Shown here: one piece after another, positions 15,042-23,185 of the stretch | Layout: each line of letters begins with the position of its first letter | Position numbering within the stretch: the stretch's first letter is position 1 | Assembly (NCBI GenBank): GCA_948479395.1 | Contig: CAOLUI010000008.1 | Location: 1 to 42,347, forward strand | Direction of reading: 5' to 3' | Length of the DNA stretch: 42,347 bases | Origin: an uncultured Bacilli bacterium | Lineage (GTDB): Bacteria; Bacillota_I; Bacilli_A; RF39; UBA660 | Notes under the pieces: generated by a model | What the model was told of the DNA's origin: nothing | Databases searched by the model: none | What the model saw: only the letters and a program-made list of their open reading frames with translations | Position numbers and translations under genes: made by a program

Positions 15042-17213
15042 ATGAAATTTAGAATAACCCCTAAAGATTTTATGCTTTTTGTTATATTTTGTTTATTTTT
15101 ACTTTATCTTTGTGCAATTGCTGTTTTGAATTTTACATCTTTTATTAATGAAGGCGGATTTTATGGTTTAAATCCTTTTCCCGCTTTTATCGGTGGTAAT
15201 CTTCCTTTAACCATGTGTATGTTTTTTGCCGCTTTAATTATTATTTTTTCCTCTGTTTCTTCTTATATTTTTGACAAAGAAAAAGGCCATGGCATTGGTT
15301 TAGATATAAAAGATAAAGAAGAAAAAGGATATTCTAGATGGGCTAAAGAAAAAGAAATGAAAGAAGACAGAAATATCGAACACGTGGATGCTACAAGCTC
15401 AAAAGTAGAAGCCGCAGGAATACCTATAATTAATAATGGTAAAGATATCTGGGTTGATAATGGAGAATATCATAATTTAGTTATTGGATCAACTGGTTCT
15501 GGTAAAACCGAAACAATAGTTAAACCAATGGTTAATTTGCTTGCTAAAAAAGGCGAAAGTATGATTATAACTGACCCTAAAGGAGAAATTTATAAATATA
15601 GTGCCGAATATTTAAAAGAGCAAGATTATAAAATAATTGTTTTAAACTTCCGTGATCCCGTTAATGGAAATGCTTGGAATCCTCTAACTTTGCCATATCG
15701 TTATTATAAAAATGGTAATATTGATAAAGCAACTGAACTTTTAGATGATGTTTCTCTAAACATTGTTAAAGATCCTAATAATAAAGGAGAACCATTCTGG
15801 GAAAATAGTGCCGCAGATTACTTTTCAGGATTAGCTCTTGGTTTATTTATGGATGCTAAAGAAGAAGAAATTAATATGAACTCTATAAATTATATGAGTT
15901 CTGTTGGAGAAGAAAGATTTGCCGCAGGTAACTATATTAAAGAATATTTTAATTTAAAAGGAGCCGAATCAAGTGCTTATATTTTTGCCTCAGGAACTGT
16001 TAATGCACCCAAAGATACTCAAGGAGGTATAACATCAACATTTAAACAAAAAGTAAGAACCTTTGCTTCTCGTGAATTATTAAGTGAAATGTTATCTTAT
16101 AGTGATTTTGACATGCGTGAAATTGGTAAAGAAAAAACCGCTGTTTTCATGATTATTCATGATGAAAAAACAACTTATCACAGCTTACTTACCATATTTA
16201 TTAAACAATGTTATGAAACTTTAATCGATGTTGCCAAAGAAACTGGCGGGAAATTACCTTTCAGAACTAATTTTATTTTAGATGAATTTGCTAATATGCC
16301 TCCTTTAAAAGATGTTGATTCCATGGTTAGTGCCGCTCGTAGTCGTGATATTAGATTTACCTTTATTATTCAAAACTTTGCCCAATTAAATGATGTATAT
16401 GGCAAAGAAGTCGCTGAAGTTATTAAAGGAAATTGTGGAAATTTAGTTTATTTAATAAGTACAGAAATGGCTGCTCTTGAAGAAATCAGTAAAATGTGTG
16501 GAGAAGTAAAATCAAAAGATAAAGATAAAACTGCTTCAACTCCCCTTGTAACCGTAACAGATTTACAAAGAATGAAATTATTTGAAGTAATAATTAAACG
16601 TTTAAGAAAAGATCCTTTTAAAACTAAATTAGAGCCAGATTTTAAAATTAATTGGGGAATTGATCGAAAAATAGCAGAGTTACCAGTTCGTGAAAAAAAA
16701 GAAATTAAATTATTTGATTTGAAAAAATATGTTTCGGAAGAAAAAAAGAAAAAAATGATGTGTGATATGGAAAATAATAAAGATATGCCTGATAAATTTG
16801 GGCTTCCAGGAATGGATAATCCATTTTTAAAAGGAATGAATAACATGTCTAATCCTTTTTCCAATCCTCTAAGTAGTAATAATCCCTTTTTAAAAAATTC
16901 TCCCATGAGTAATGAAGATATAGACAAAATGATTGCGGATATAGATAAAAAATTAAAAGAACTTGATGAAGAAGAAGAAAAACAAAAAAAATTAGAGAAT
17001 AAAGCCTCTGAAAGCTCTCAAAGTATTTTACAAAATCCTTTTATAACATCTAACAAAGAGCTAGAGGAGATCAAAAATAATATACCTCCTAAAGAAGAAA
17101 TAGTTAAATCAACTGATAAACCTAAAATAAATGTTGATGTTGATAGTGTAATCGTAAATGATAATGTTATAACAGATGATGAATTTTTCGACGATTTCTT
17201 TATGGACGAATAA
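15042..17213 (+). CDS. virD4: VirD4/TraG-type coupling ATPase
   Basis: This 723-residue protein selects substrates and feeds them into the T4SS. Two or three helices lie in the first 90 residues, then Walker A GSTGSGKT (149-156), DPKGEIYKYSAEYLK, NAWNPL, Walker B LDEFANMP (D414-E415) and SAARSRDIRFTFIIQNFAQL, all hallmarks of VirD4/TraG. The start is set at 15042 because GGAGG (15029-15033) lies eight bases before it; an in-frame ATG at 15027 has no ribosome site. The C-terminal 190 residues are a polar tail with four NPF triplets (for example DNPFLKG, NNPFLKN) and an acidic end. No relaxase gene accompanies it. A terminator follows. Confidence 0.9.
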   Translation: MKFRITPKDFMLFVIFCLFLLYLCAIAVLNFTSFINEGGFYGLNPFPAFIGGNLPLTMCMFFAALIIIFSSVSSYIFDKEKGHGIGLDIKDKEEKGYSRWAKEKEMKEDRNIEHVDATSSKVEAAGIPIINNGKDIWVDNGEYHNLVIGSTGSGKTETIVKPMVNLLAKKGESMIITDPKGEIYKYSAEYLKEQDYKIIVLNFRDPVNGNAWNPLTLPYRYYKNGNIDKATELLDDVSLNIVKDPNNKGEPFWENSAADYFSGLALGLFMDAKEEEINMNSINYMSSVGEERFAAGNYIKEYFNLKGAESSAYIFASGTVNAPKDTQGGITSTFKQKVRTFASRELLSEMLSYSDFDMREIGKEKTAVFMIIHDEKTTYHSLLTIFIKQCYETLIDVAKETGGKLPFRTNFILDEFANMPPLKDVDSMVSAARSRDIRFTFIIQNFAQLNDVYGKEVAEVIKGNCGNLVYLISTEMAALEEISKMCGEVKSKDKDKTASTPLVTVTDLQRMKLFEVIIKRLRKDPFKTKLEPDFKINWGIDRKIAELPVREKKEIKLFDLKKYVSEEKKKKMMCDMENNKDMPDKFGLPGMDNPFLKGMNNMSNPFSNPLSSNNPFLKNSPMSNEDIDKMIADIDKKLKELDEEEEKQKKLENKASESSQSILQNPFITSNKELEEIKNNIPPKEEIVKSTDKPKINVDVDSVIVNDNVITDDEFFDDFFMDE

Positions 17214-17226
17214 AATTAATTTTATG

Positions 17227-17261
17227 AACCTAGTAAATATTGTTACTTACTAGGTTTTTTT
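17227..17261 (+). terminator. Rho-independent terminator after virD4
   Basis: The ten-base perfect stem AACCTAGTAA/TTACTAGGTT (17227-17236, 17247-17256) is followed by a T run. Confidence 0.8.
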
Positions 17262-17364
17262 ATGGAAAAAGTTATATGAAAACATGTACAATTCATATGT
17301 AACACTCACTTTTTAACTAAAGTTCAATTTAGTATCATAATAAAAAAGTAATATAACACAAAAA

Positions 17365-17378
17365 TGATAATATTATCA
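17365..17378 (+). promoter_or_regulatory. Palindromic operator of the decayed toxin-antitoxin operon
   Basis: TGATAATATTATCA is a perfect 14-base palindrome 22 bases before the antitoxin start codon. Antitoxins of the RelB/DinJ group bind such palindromes at their own promoter. With the antitoxin broken it is probably a relic. Confidence 0.45.
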
Positions 17379-17400
17379 ATAGAAAGAGAGATGATTTTAT

Positions 17401-17660
17401 ATGGCTAATATTACAAATTCTGTAAATATGAGTTTCAGGGTTGATAATGATTTAAAAGAATAAGCAGATGAACTTTTTAGAAGCTTAGGAATGAATATTA
17501 TTGTTTTTCTAAATATGTTTTTAACTCAAATATGAAAACTCATGAGTCTAGTGAGAAATTAAAAGAGGCATTATCCGAAGTTGAAGAAATGAGAAATAAT
17601 TCTGATAAATATCCTCGTTATAGCAATAGAGAAGGTTTAAAAAGTCTTTTAAAAAAATAA
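17401..17660 (+). pseudogene. Decayed RelB/DinJ-family antitoxin
   Basis: The start (MANITNSVNMSFRVDNDLKE) is the usual N-terminus of a RelB/DinJ ribbon-helix-helix antitoxin. A TAA at 17461-17463 interrupts it, and the same frame continues ADELFRSLGMNIIVFLNMFL, the rest of the DNA-binding fold. A frame change follows near 17532, and the last part (SEKLKEALSEVEEMRNN, to TAA 17658) is a normal antitoxin C-terminus. At least one nonsense and one frameshift mutation make it non-functional. It overlaps the start of the toxin remnant. An intact AGAGAG ribosome site and palindrome remain upstream. Recognition is by pattern only, but the order and spacing strongly support it. Confidence 0.7.
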
Positions 17661-17900
17661 TTAAACAAAATAAAAATATTGAAATTTTATTAGATATTAT
17701 CGATAAATTAGCATATAAAAAAGAACTAGACATTACTTATAATAACCATAAGCTAATCAATTATGGTAAAGGTGGTGAATATTGAGTGTCACTTAAGAAA
17801 TAAAAAAAGTGACTGACTTTTAATATATCAGTACGATGATAAAAAAATGATAATTTTAATGATAGATACGGGTAGTCATAGTGAATTATTTAACAAATAG
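17651..17900 (+). pseudogene. Decayed RelE/YafQ-family mRNA-cleaving toxin
   Basis: In one frame the text reads KIIKQNKNIEILLDIIDKLA and YNNHKLINYGKGGEY, matching the middle of YafQ-type toxins. A frame change near 17770 leads to ECHLRNKKSD-stop-LLIYQYDDKK and then DTGSHSELF, the family's C-terminal signature (usually RTGSHSDLF, with the catalytic His in it). The internal stop is TGA exactly where the family has a conserved Trp (D-W-L-L-I-Y). With one frameshift, one stop and the broken antitoxin before it, the pair is dead. It marks a former stabilising module between the T4SS locus and the housekeeping genes. Confidence 0.7.
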
Positions 17901-17919
17901 GCATAATTCCTATTTGTTA
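17891..17919 (+). terminator. Perfect 11-base inverted repeat after the toxin remnant
   Basis: TAACAAATAGG and CCTATTTGTTA pair completely around a seven-base loop. The following T-rich tract is weak, so this may be a partly decayed terminator of the toxin-antitoxin operon. From here to 18040 I see nothing coding. Confidence 0.45.
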
Positions 17920-18051
17920 TCGACTCTTTTATATAAAATCAATCTAAAGTAATATCTTCTACATTTTAAGATCAGACGATGATTTTTTTAAATAAATAGT
18001 TTTAGTTTAGTTATTAATATATATTTAACATATAATAAACTGGTGAATAAA

Positions 18052-18312
18052 ATGAAAAGAATCAATTTAAATGTTTATAATAAAAATATGGGAATATTAA
18101 TTGACTTGTCCGATCCTGTAACTTTTCAAGAAAAGAAAATTCCTGGGAGTATTAATATTCCATATCAAAAATTATTATTAAACTATAAAGAACTTTTAGA
18201 TAAAAATAAAAAATACTATTTAACTTGTTCCAAAGGAATTCATAGTCAAAAAGCCGTAAGTATTTTAGAATTTTATGGGTATGATGTTACTCAGGTTATT
18301 CGGAATGATTAA
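18052..18312 (+). CDS. Single-domain rhodanese-like protein
   Basis: This 86-residue protein is a short rhodanese domain. LIDLSDPVTFQEKKIPGSINIP is the usual first half, with the Asp and Gly-(S/A)-x-N-I-P landmarks, and CSKGIHSQKAV is the active-site loop with the catalytic Cys that would carry a persulfide. Such stand-alone domains move sulfur or act in redox signalling. The start is placed at ATG 18052 because GGTG (18042-18045) precedes it at a fitting distance; the GTG three codons earlier is part of that ribosome site. It stands alone between the toxin remnant and the VTT gene. Confidence 0.8.
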   Translation: MKRINLNVYNKNMGILIDLSDPVTFQEKKIPGSINIPYQKLLLNYKELLDKNKKYYLTCSKGIHSQKAVSILEFYGYDVTQVIRND

Positions 18313-18394
18313 AAGTAAAAAATATTATTTACAATATTTTTTTTAAATTCTTAAAATAAAATAATAAGTAAAGTAAATAATTTTATCTAGATTA

Positions 18395-18403
18395 TGTTAT
18401 AAT
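18395..18403 (+). promoter_or_regulatory. Predicted extended -10 promoter
   Basis: TGtTATAAT lies 16 bases before the VTT-family start codon and would drive that gene and rmuC. Confidence 0.6.
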
Positions 18404-18419
18404 AATAAAGTGATGAATA

Positions 18420-19004
18420 ATGTTTGAATTTATGAATAATTTAGATGATTTAATCAACAATTTTTTAATGGGCATGGGAATATTTGGCCCCATTTTAGGC
18501 TGTTTTTTAATTTTAATTGAATCCATTGTTCCCATATTACCGTTATTTGTTTTTATAACCATTAATTTTTTAGTTTTTGGTAATATTTTTGGTTTTATCA
18601 TTTCTTGGATTTTTACAGTTTTAGGGTGTTTATTATCATTCTATTTATTTCGAAAAAAAATCAAGAACTGGTTTGATGGTAAAATAGAAAATAATGACCA
18701 ATTTAAAAAAATAATGAAAATGATTGATACTCTAAAATTAGAACAATTAGCTGTTATTATTGCTGTGCCTTTTACTCCAGCTTTTATGATAAATATTGCT
18801 GCTGGTTTATCTAAAATGCCTTTAAAAAAATTTTTAATTGCTTTACTTATTGGCAAAGTCTTTTTAGTTTTATTTTGGGGTTTTGTAGGGACTAGTTTAA
18901 TTCAAAGTTTAACTCACCCAATAGCTTTATTAAAAGTTGTAATTTTATTATTAGTCGCTTATGTAACTAGTAAAATCGTTAGTAAAAAATTTGATTTTGA
19001 TTAG
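18420..19004 (+). CDS. VTT/DedA-type (TVP38/TMEM64) membrane protein
   Basis: This 194-residue protein has five or so helices and the two landmarks of the VTT (DedA/TVP38) superfamily: an Glu-x(3)-P-x-x-P loop (ESIVPILPLF, about residues 37-46) and the re-entrant PFTPAFMINIAAGLS (about 121-135). These proteins are thought to move lipids between membrane leaflets and are needed for envelope stability. The C-terminus is short. It lies eight bases before rmuC and probably shares its transcript. Substrate cannot be told. Confidence 0.75.
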   Translation: MFEFMNNLDDLINNFLMGMGIFGPILGCFLILIESIVPILPLFVFITINFLVFGNIFGFIISWIFTVLGCLLSFYLFRKKIKNWFDGKIENNDQFKKIMKMIDTLKLEQLAVIIAVPFTPAFMINIAAGLSKMPLKKFLIALLIGKVFLVLFWGFVGTSLIQSLTHPIALLKVVILLLVAYVTSKIVSKKFDFD

Positions 19005-19012
19005 GAGGATTT

Positions 19013-20077
19013 ATGGAGTACTTAATAATTGGATTATTAATTCTAATTATTATTTTATTAATAATTATTATTGTAAGAAAAAAAGACAATAGTGATTCAA
19101 CAGAACGCTTAGGTCGCTTTGAAACTAATATAACCAAAGAAATAGGAGATTTTAAATTAGATTTTTCTAATAACTTAAGAAATGATTTTGAACATTTAAA
19201 CGAATTAATAATTAATAAATTAAATTATATAAATGACAAAGTTAATGAGAACTTAGAGGATAATTTTCAAAAATCTAATAAGACATTTAATAATATTTTA
19301 GAAAGACTATCTAAAATTGATGAAGCTCAGAAAAAAATTGATGGTTTATCCTCAGAAATAGTCTCATTACAAAGTGTTTTAACTGATAAAAAGACGCGAG
19401 GAATATTTGGCGAAGTAAACTTAAATTATATTTTAACTAATATATTTGGCGAAAATTCTCACGGAATATATGATATTCAGCATAAATTAAAAAACGGTTA
19501 TATCGCCGATGCCATTCTTTATGCTCCAGCACCCTTAGGAACAATTTGTATTGATTCTAAGTTTCCTTTAGAAAACTATCAAAAAATGACTGATAAAATG
19601 CTTTCAAAAGAAACTCGTGATAGTGCTACAAAGCAATTTAAATTGGATGTTAAAAAACATATAGAAGCCATTAGTTCTAAATATATCGTTCCAGGTGAAA
19701 CTGCTAATGAAGCTATTATGTTTTTACCAGCTGAAGCTATTTTTGCCGAACTAAATGCCTATCATTCGGAATTAATAAAAGAGGCTTATAACAAAAAGGT
19801 TTGGATAACTAGTCCTACTACTTTAATGAGTACCTTAACTACTATTAGCATGATTTTAAAAAATATGGAAAGAGACAAATATGCTCAAGTAATTCATGAA
19901 GAATTAAATAAATTATCTTTTGAATTTGATCGTTATAAAGAGCGTTGGGATAAATTATCTCGTAGTATTGATACTGTTACAAAAGATGTTAAAGATATCA
20001 ATATAACTACTGAAAAAATAACCAAAAGATTTAATTCAATAAATAGTGTAGAATTAGAAAAATTGGAGAATAAATAA
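19013..20077 (+). CDS. rmuC: RmuC-family DNA recombination protein
   Basis: This 354-residue protein has an N-terminal helix (3-25), a coiled-coil stretch (about 35-125) and the RmuC core: TRGIFGEVNLNYIL, ADAILYAPAPLG, CIDSKFPLENY, FLPAEAIFAEL and WITSPTTLMSTL. The core has a restriction-endonuclease-like fold and is thought to limit DNA inversions between short repeats. That is of interest here because the next gene carries an unstable homopolymer and a later one a 16-base direct repeat. AGGAGG precedes the start. Family length is usually 350-500, so it is complete. Confidence 0.85.
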   Translation: MEYLIIGLLILIIILLIIIIVRKKDNSDSTERLGRFETNITKEIGDFKLDFSNNLRNDFEHLNELIINKLNYINDKVNENLEDNFQKSNKTFNNILERLSKIDEAQKKIDGLSSEIVSLQSVLTDKKTRGIFGEVNLNYILTNIFGENSHGIYDIQHKLKNGYIADAILYAPAPLGTICIDSKFPLENYQKMTDKMLSKETRDSATKQFKLDVKKHIEAISSKYIVPGETANEAIMFLPAEAIFAELNAYHSELIKEAYNKKVWITSPTTLMSTLTTISMILKNMERDKYAQVIHEELNKLSFEFDRYKERWDKLSRSIDTVTKDVKDINITTEKITKRFNSINSVELEKLENK

Positions 20078-20093
20078 GAATTTAAAATTAATA

Positions 20094-20121
20094 TTGTAAG
20101 AATAAAAAAGTATGATATAAT
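20094..20121 (+). promoter_or_regulatory. Predicted promoter of the poly-G surface gene
   Basis: TTGTAA (20094-20099), a 16-base spacer and TATAAT (20116-20121), with TG one base before the -10 (TGaTATAAT). It lies 24 bases before the start codon, so transcription does not depend on the G tract. Confidence 0.6.
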
Positions 20122-20145
20122 CTAAATAATAGAAAGAGGGAAAAA

Positions 20146-21395
20146 ATGAAACTAAAAAATTTTAAAAACAAAAAATTAAAGAAAACCCTCCTAACTCTAG
20201 GGGCATTAATCATCCTGGGGGGGGGGGTATAGTAATACTATATAAGAGCGATAACTTATACCAGAATGATTATACTAAAATATATAATACAAACCAAACA
20301 AGTAAGATAGCATATACTATAGATGGAATCAAAGTAAGAAATGTATTTCCGACAAAGAGCAGTGAATATACAGTAAATAGTGTAACATGTGAAAATGGCG
20401 TAACAGCCGAATGGAATAACGATTTATGGGGACTAGTAAATATAAATTCAAATGATAATCAAGAAATAAGTTGCAATATAGATTTTAGAGACAATAGTTT
20501 TGTAGGACACTTAAAAAGGTTGTCTAAAACATCAGAAGAGATAGTAGAAGACGATTATGGCAACTTAAGGTACATTGGAGCAGATCCTAATAACTACGTA
20601 AATTTTAATTGTACAGATTCAAATGATGAAAGTACATGTGAAAAATGGCGAATAATAGGAGTAATGAAGGACATAAAGAATGCTGATGGAACAGTCTCAG
20701 ATAAAGTGAAACTAATAAGAAGTGAGAAAATAGGCTCATATGCATGGTCTAATGTAGGTTTTTTTGGAAATAATAATTGGAGTAGAAGCGCTTTAAAAAA
20801 AGTCTTAAATGAGGGAGCCTACTATAATAGAACAAGTGGAGATTGTCCAAATGGATACGATGGAGCAACAACATCATGTGATTTCAGTGAGACTGGTTTA
20901 ACTGTTGATGCCAAGAACATGATAAGCGTATCAATGTGGAGTTTAGGAGGCGGTGATGTTAATTTGAGTTATAAAGCGGTTGATTCGTATTTAAAAGAAA
21001 GAGGGACAACAGTATATAGTGGAAATGCAACTAAATGGACAGGGCGTGTTGGCTTAATGTATCCAAGTGATTACGGATATGCTACTGCGGGAGGAGTCGA
21101 CACAACAAGTCGAAAAAGCTGTTTAAGTACTAATTTAAGTACATCTAATTATTGGAATGGTGGTAGTAAATGTTATATTAATGATTGGCTATTTAAAAGT
21201 GATGAATCACAATGGACATTAATGCCTGGTTTGAATAGTAGTAGTGTTTTCTATGTTGAACATTACGGAGCTGTTCATAATAATGATTCTAATAGAAATA
21301 GAGCCGTTTATCCGGTCGTATATCTAGATTCAAAGATAGGAATTAGGAGTGAGAGCGATGGCTCAAGCACAACACCATTTGTTTTAGAAGGCTGA
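20146..21395 (+). CDS. Surface protein, out of frame at an 11-G tract (probably phase-variable, OFF)
   Basis: ATG 20146 follows AGAGGG and opens a signal-anchor (MKLKNFKNKKLKKTLLTLGA...). The helix runs into eleven G (20217-20227), after which this frame stops at TAG 20230. One more G (12, or a loss to 9) would read through: LGGGG then IVILYKSDNLYQNDY and an open frame to the TGA at 21393, 416 residues in all. The long open frame before TTG 20520 shows that 20146, not 20520, is the true start. The protein would have one helix, a strand-rich domain ending near SCNIDF, and the WRI domain (YIGADPNNY...EKWRI, final SSTTPFVLEG) shared with the gene at 3134. A sequencing error in the homopolymer is possible. 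Confidence 0.8.
20217..20227 (+). repeat. Poly-G tract of 11
   Basis: Eleven consecutive G in very AT-rich DNA, inside the signal-anchor codons of a surface gene and putting the gene out of frame. The next longest G run I noticed in the window is six. G runs of this length slip readily during replication and are classic on/off switches of surface genes. Confidence 0.9.
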
Positions 21396-21437
21396 AAAAT
21401 AGTATGAAACAAATCAAAAAAGAAATCAATAAAAGAT

Positions 21438-21461
21438 AAGGAATCATTTTGGTGATTCCTT
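21438..21461. terminator. Hairpin between convergent genes
   Basis: AAGGAATCA/TGATTCCTT is a perfect nine-base stem with a six-base loop, located between the ends of the surface gene and uppP. The T tract is weak on both sides; it may serve both. Confidence 0.5.
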
Positions 21462-21466
21462 TAAAA

Positions 21467-22285
21467 TTATCTAAAATAAATAAAAATAAATACTGCTAAA
21501 ATAAAACAATAAATAGAAAATTTCCATAACTTTCCTTTTTTAACTAATTCACTTAACCATCTATAAGAAAAGTAAGTAACAACACTAGCAAAAAGCATGC
21601 CTAAGAAATAGGAGAGTAAGAGACTAGAACTCGCTGGATTATGTAAAAAATCTAATATTCCTAAACCCATCGAAGCCATACTAACAGGAAAATATAGCAT
21701 AAAAGTATATTTTAAAGCTGTCTCACGTTTTAATTTACAAAAAAGACATCCAACTAAAACTGTACCACTACGACTAACTCCTGGGATTAAAGCAAACATT
21801 TGTAGTATTCCAATAATAATAGCATCTTTAATCGTTATATCTTGATCATCTTTATTTCCCTTTATATTTTTTACTAAAAATAAACTAAGAGCAGTTAATA
21901 AAAAAGCTAATCCTAAAAATTTAATACTTAAGATACTTTCTATTTTATCTTTAAATAAAGCTCCTATAATTCCTACTGGGATACTACTAATTAAAATTAA
22001 TATACAATAGTTAAAACCATTTAGAGTATCTTTTCTTTTTTTCTTATTAAACAAATAATTAAAAAAGTCTTTAATTAATTTAATTATATCTTTAAAAAAT
22101 ATTAAAAAAATAGCAATAAATGAACCAAAATTTACAAATATTTCAAAATTTAAATCATTTAACATATTAGTATTAAAAATATTTTTAAATAAAAATAAAT
22201 GGCCACTTGATGAAATTGGTAAGGGCTCTGTAAAACCTTGTAATATTCCTAGTAAGATATAAATAATAAATTTCATGATTATCAC
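21467..22285 (-). CDS. uppP: Undecaprenyl-diphosphatase UppP (BacA)
   Basis: This 272-residue membrane enzyme removes a phosphate from undecaprenyl diphosphate so that the lipid carrier can be reused for peptidoglycan and other wall polymers. The two family signatures are present: LLGILQGFTEPLPISSSGHL (first Glu/SSSGH motif, with the common Glu-Trp position changed to Glu-Pro) and PGVSRSGTV (about 170-178) with the catalytic Arg. Length and the seven or eight helices are normal. It is alone on the minus strand, divergent from the small membrane gene at 22345. Family members can confer bacitracin tolerance when over-expressed. Confidence 0.92.
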   Translation of the reverse strand: MIIMKFIIYILLGILQGFTEPLPISSSGHLFLFKNIFNTNMLNDLNFEIFVNFGSFIAIFLIFFKDIIKLIKDFFNYLFNKKKRKDTLNGFNYCILILISSIPVGIIGALFKDKIESILSIKFLGLAFLLTALSLFLVKNIKGNKDDQDITIKDAIIIGILQMFALIPGVSRSGTVLVGCLFCKLKRETALKYTFMLYFPVSMASMGLGILDFLHNPASSSLLLSYFLGMLFASVVTYFSYRWLSELVKKGKLWKFSIYCFILAVFIFIYFR

Positions 22286-22344
22286 CTAATTAATTATATA
22301 ATAAAATTTAAGATTAAGAAATAAAATATTACCAAGGTGAAAAT

Positions 22345-22581
22345 ATGAATTTATTAAGTTTAGTATTAGGTATCTTAATAAGTAGCATTGGCTTAATGTT
22401 TATATTCCTTTATTTAAATCTTTTTGCTTTAGGGTATAATTTTTGGGAATATGTTCATTTTATTAGTACAAGGTTGGAATGCTTATTATTTTTTTTAGGT
22501 ATTATTATAATAATGTTTTCATTGAAAGGATGGATAAAAAGTGTACTATTATTACGACCTTCTTCTAAATTTTCAAGATAG
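22345..22581 (+). CDS. Small two-helix membrane protein, unknown
   Basis: This 78-residue protein has two hydrophobic helices (about 5-30 and 43-66) and a short basic end. AAGGTGA gives the ribosome site and a TATAAT at 22297-22302 a likely promoter. Its last 41 bases overlap the start of the YjbA-like gene, so the two are translationally coupled. I do not recognise the family. Confidence 0.6.
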   Translation: MNLLSLVLGILISSIGLMFIFLYLNLFALGYNFWEYVHFISTRLECLLFFLGIIIIMFSLKGWIKSVLLLRPSSKFSR

Positions 22582-23185
22582 TTTAAATCTCTATAATTTT
22601 TATGAATGGGAAGAAAAAGATGATCTGGATTATGTTAAAAAAATTCCTCTTTATCGTGTTACTTCTGACTCATTACAAGAATTATTTAAATTTAAAGTGC
22701 AATTTGATCAAAGTTTTATAGAGGAAATAAAAAATAAAACAATCTTAAAAAATTCTTCTAAATCCTTAAATAATACTTTTTTAGTTAGTGATTCTAAAGA
22801 TTCTTTAGCTTTAGAATTAAATAATGAAGGAGTAGTCATTAGCCGAAGTAAATTATTATTAGCAGACGAAATAAATTTAAATGAAGTCATGTTTACTATG
22901 AAAGAAACTAAATTGAAATATAAAAAAATAGCCAAATATAAAAATTCTTCTAGTATTAGACAAATAGATGAAATAAAAAAACTCATAAATTGTGAAATAA
23001 ACACTCTTTATGAGTCCAAAAATATCAGTAAATTAAAATATTTATATTATGAATGGTTTAATGATTTAAATGATAATGTTGAAGAAATATATCAAACAAT
23101 GAAAAAAACTTTAAAAAATCAATTTGATGATAATCAAAAACGTATTTATGAATTAATTAAAAAGTCTTACCCAAAGGTTAGTTAA
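22541..23185 (+). CDS. YjbA/UPF0736 (DUF3603)-like protein
   Basis: This 214-residue soluble protein starts at GTG (MYYYYDLLLNFQD), with AAAGGA ten bases before it. The first 40 residues, 'DLLLNFQ...NFYEWEEKDDLDYVKKIPLYRV', match the opening of the Bacillus YjbA/UPF0736 family (a Phe-x-Glu-Trp motif, then a Pro-Leu-x-Arg-Val). The middle (VSDSKDSLALELNNEGVVISRSKLL) and the Tyr-x-x-Glu-Trp motif near residue 165 also fit. In Bacillus yjbA lies next to trpS; here it ends four bases into the convergent trpS, so the old neighbourhood is kept but in another orientation. Molecular function is unknown. Confidence 0.65.
   Translation: MYYYYDLLLNFQDSLNLYNFYEWEEKDDLDYVKKIPLYRVTSDSLQELFKFKVQFDQSFIEEIKNKTILKNSSKSLNNTFLVSDSKDSLALELNNEGVVISRSKLLLADEINLNEVMFTMKETKLKYKKIAKYKNSSSIRQIDEIKKLINCEINTLYESKNISKLKYLYYEWFNDLNDNVEEIYQTMKKTLKNQFDDNQKRIYELIKKSYPKVS

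Noticed and set aside
17770..17900. TGA at a conserved Trp position of the toxin, suggesting that TGA encodes Trp
   Set aside because: Trp is written TGG throughout intact genes, several genes end properly in TGA (for example before spmA), and the same module also has a TAA and frame changes. Simple decay explains it.
20520..21395. Surface gene starting at TTG 20520
   Set aside because: The frame is open for almost 300 bases upstream and encodes a sensible domain there; no ribosome site precedes the TTG. The true start is before the G tract.
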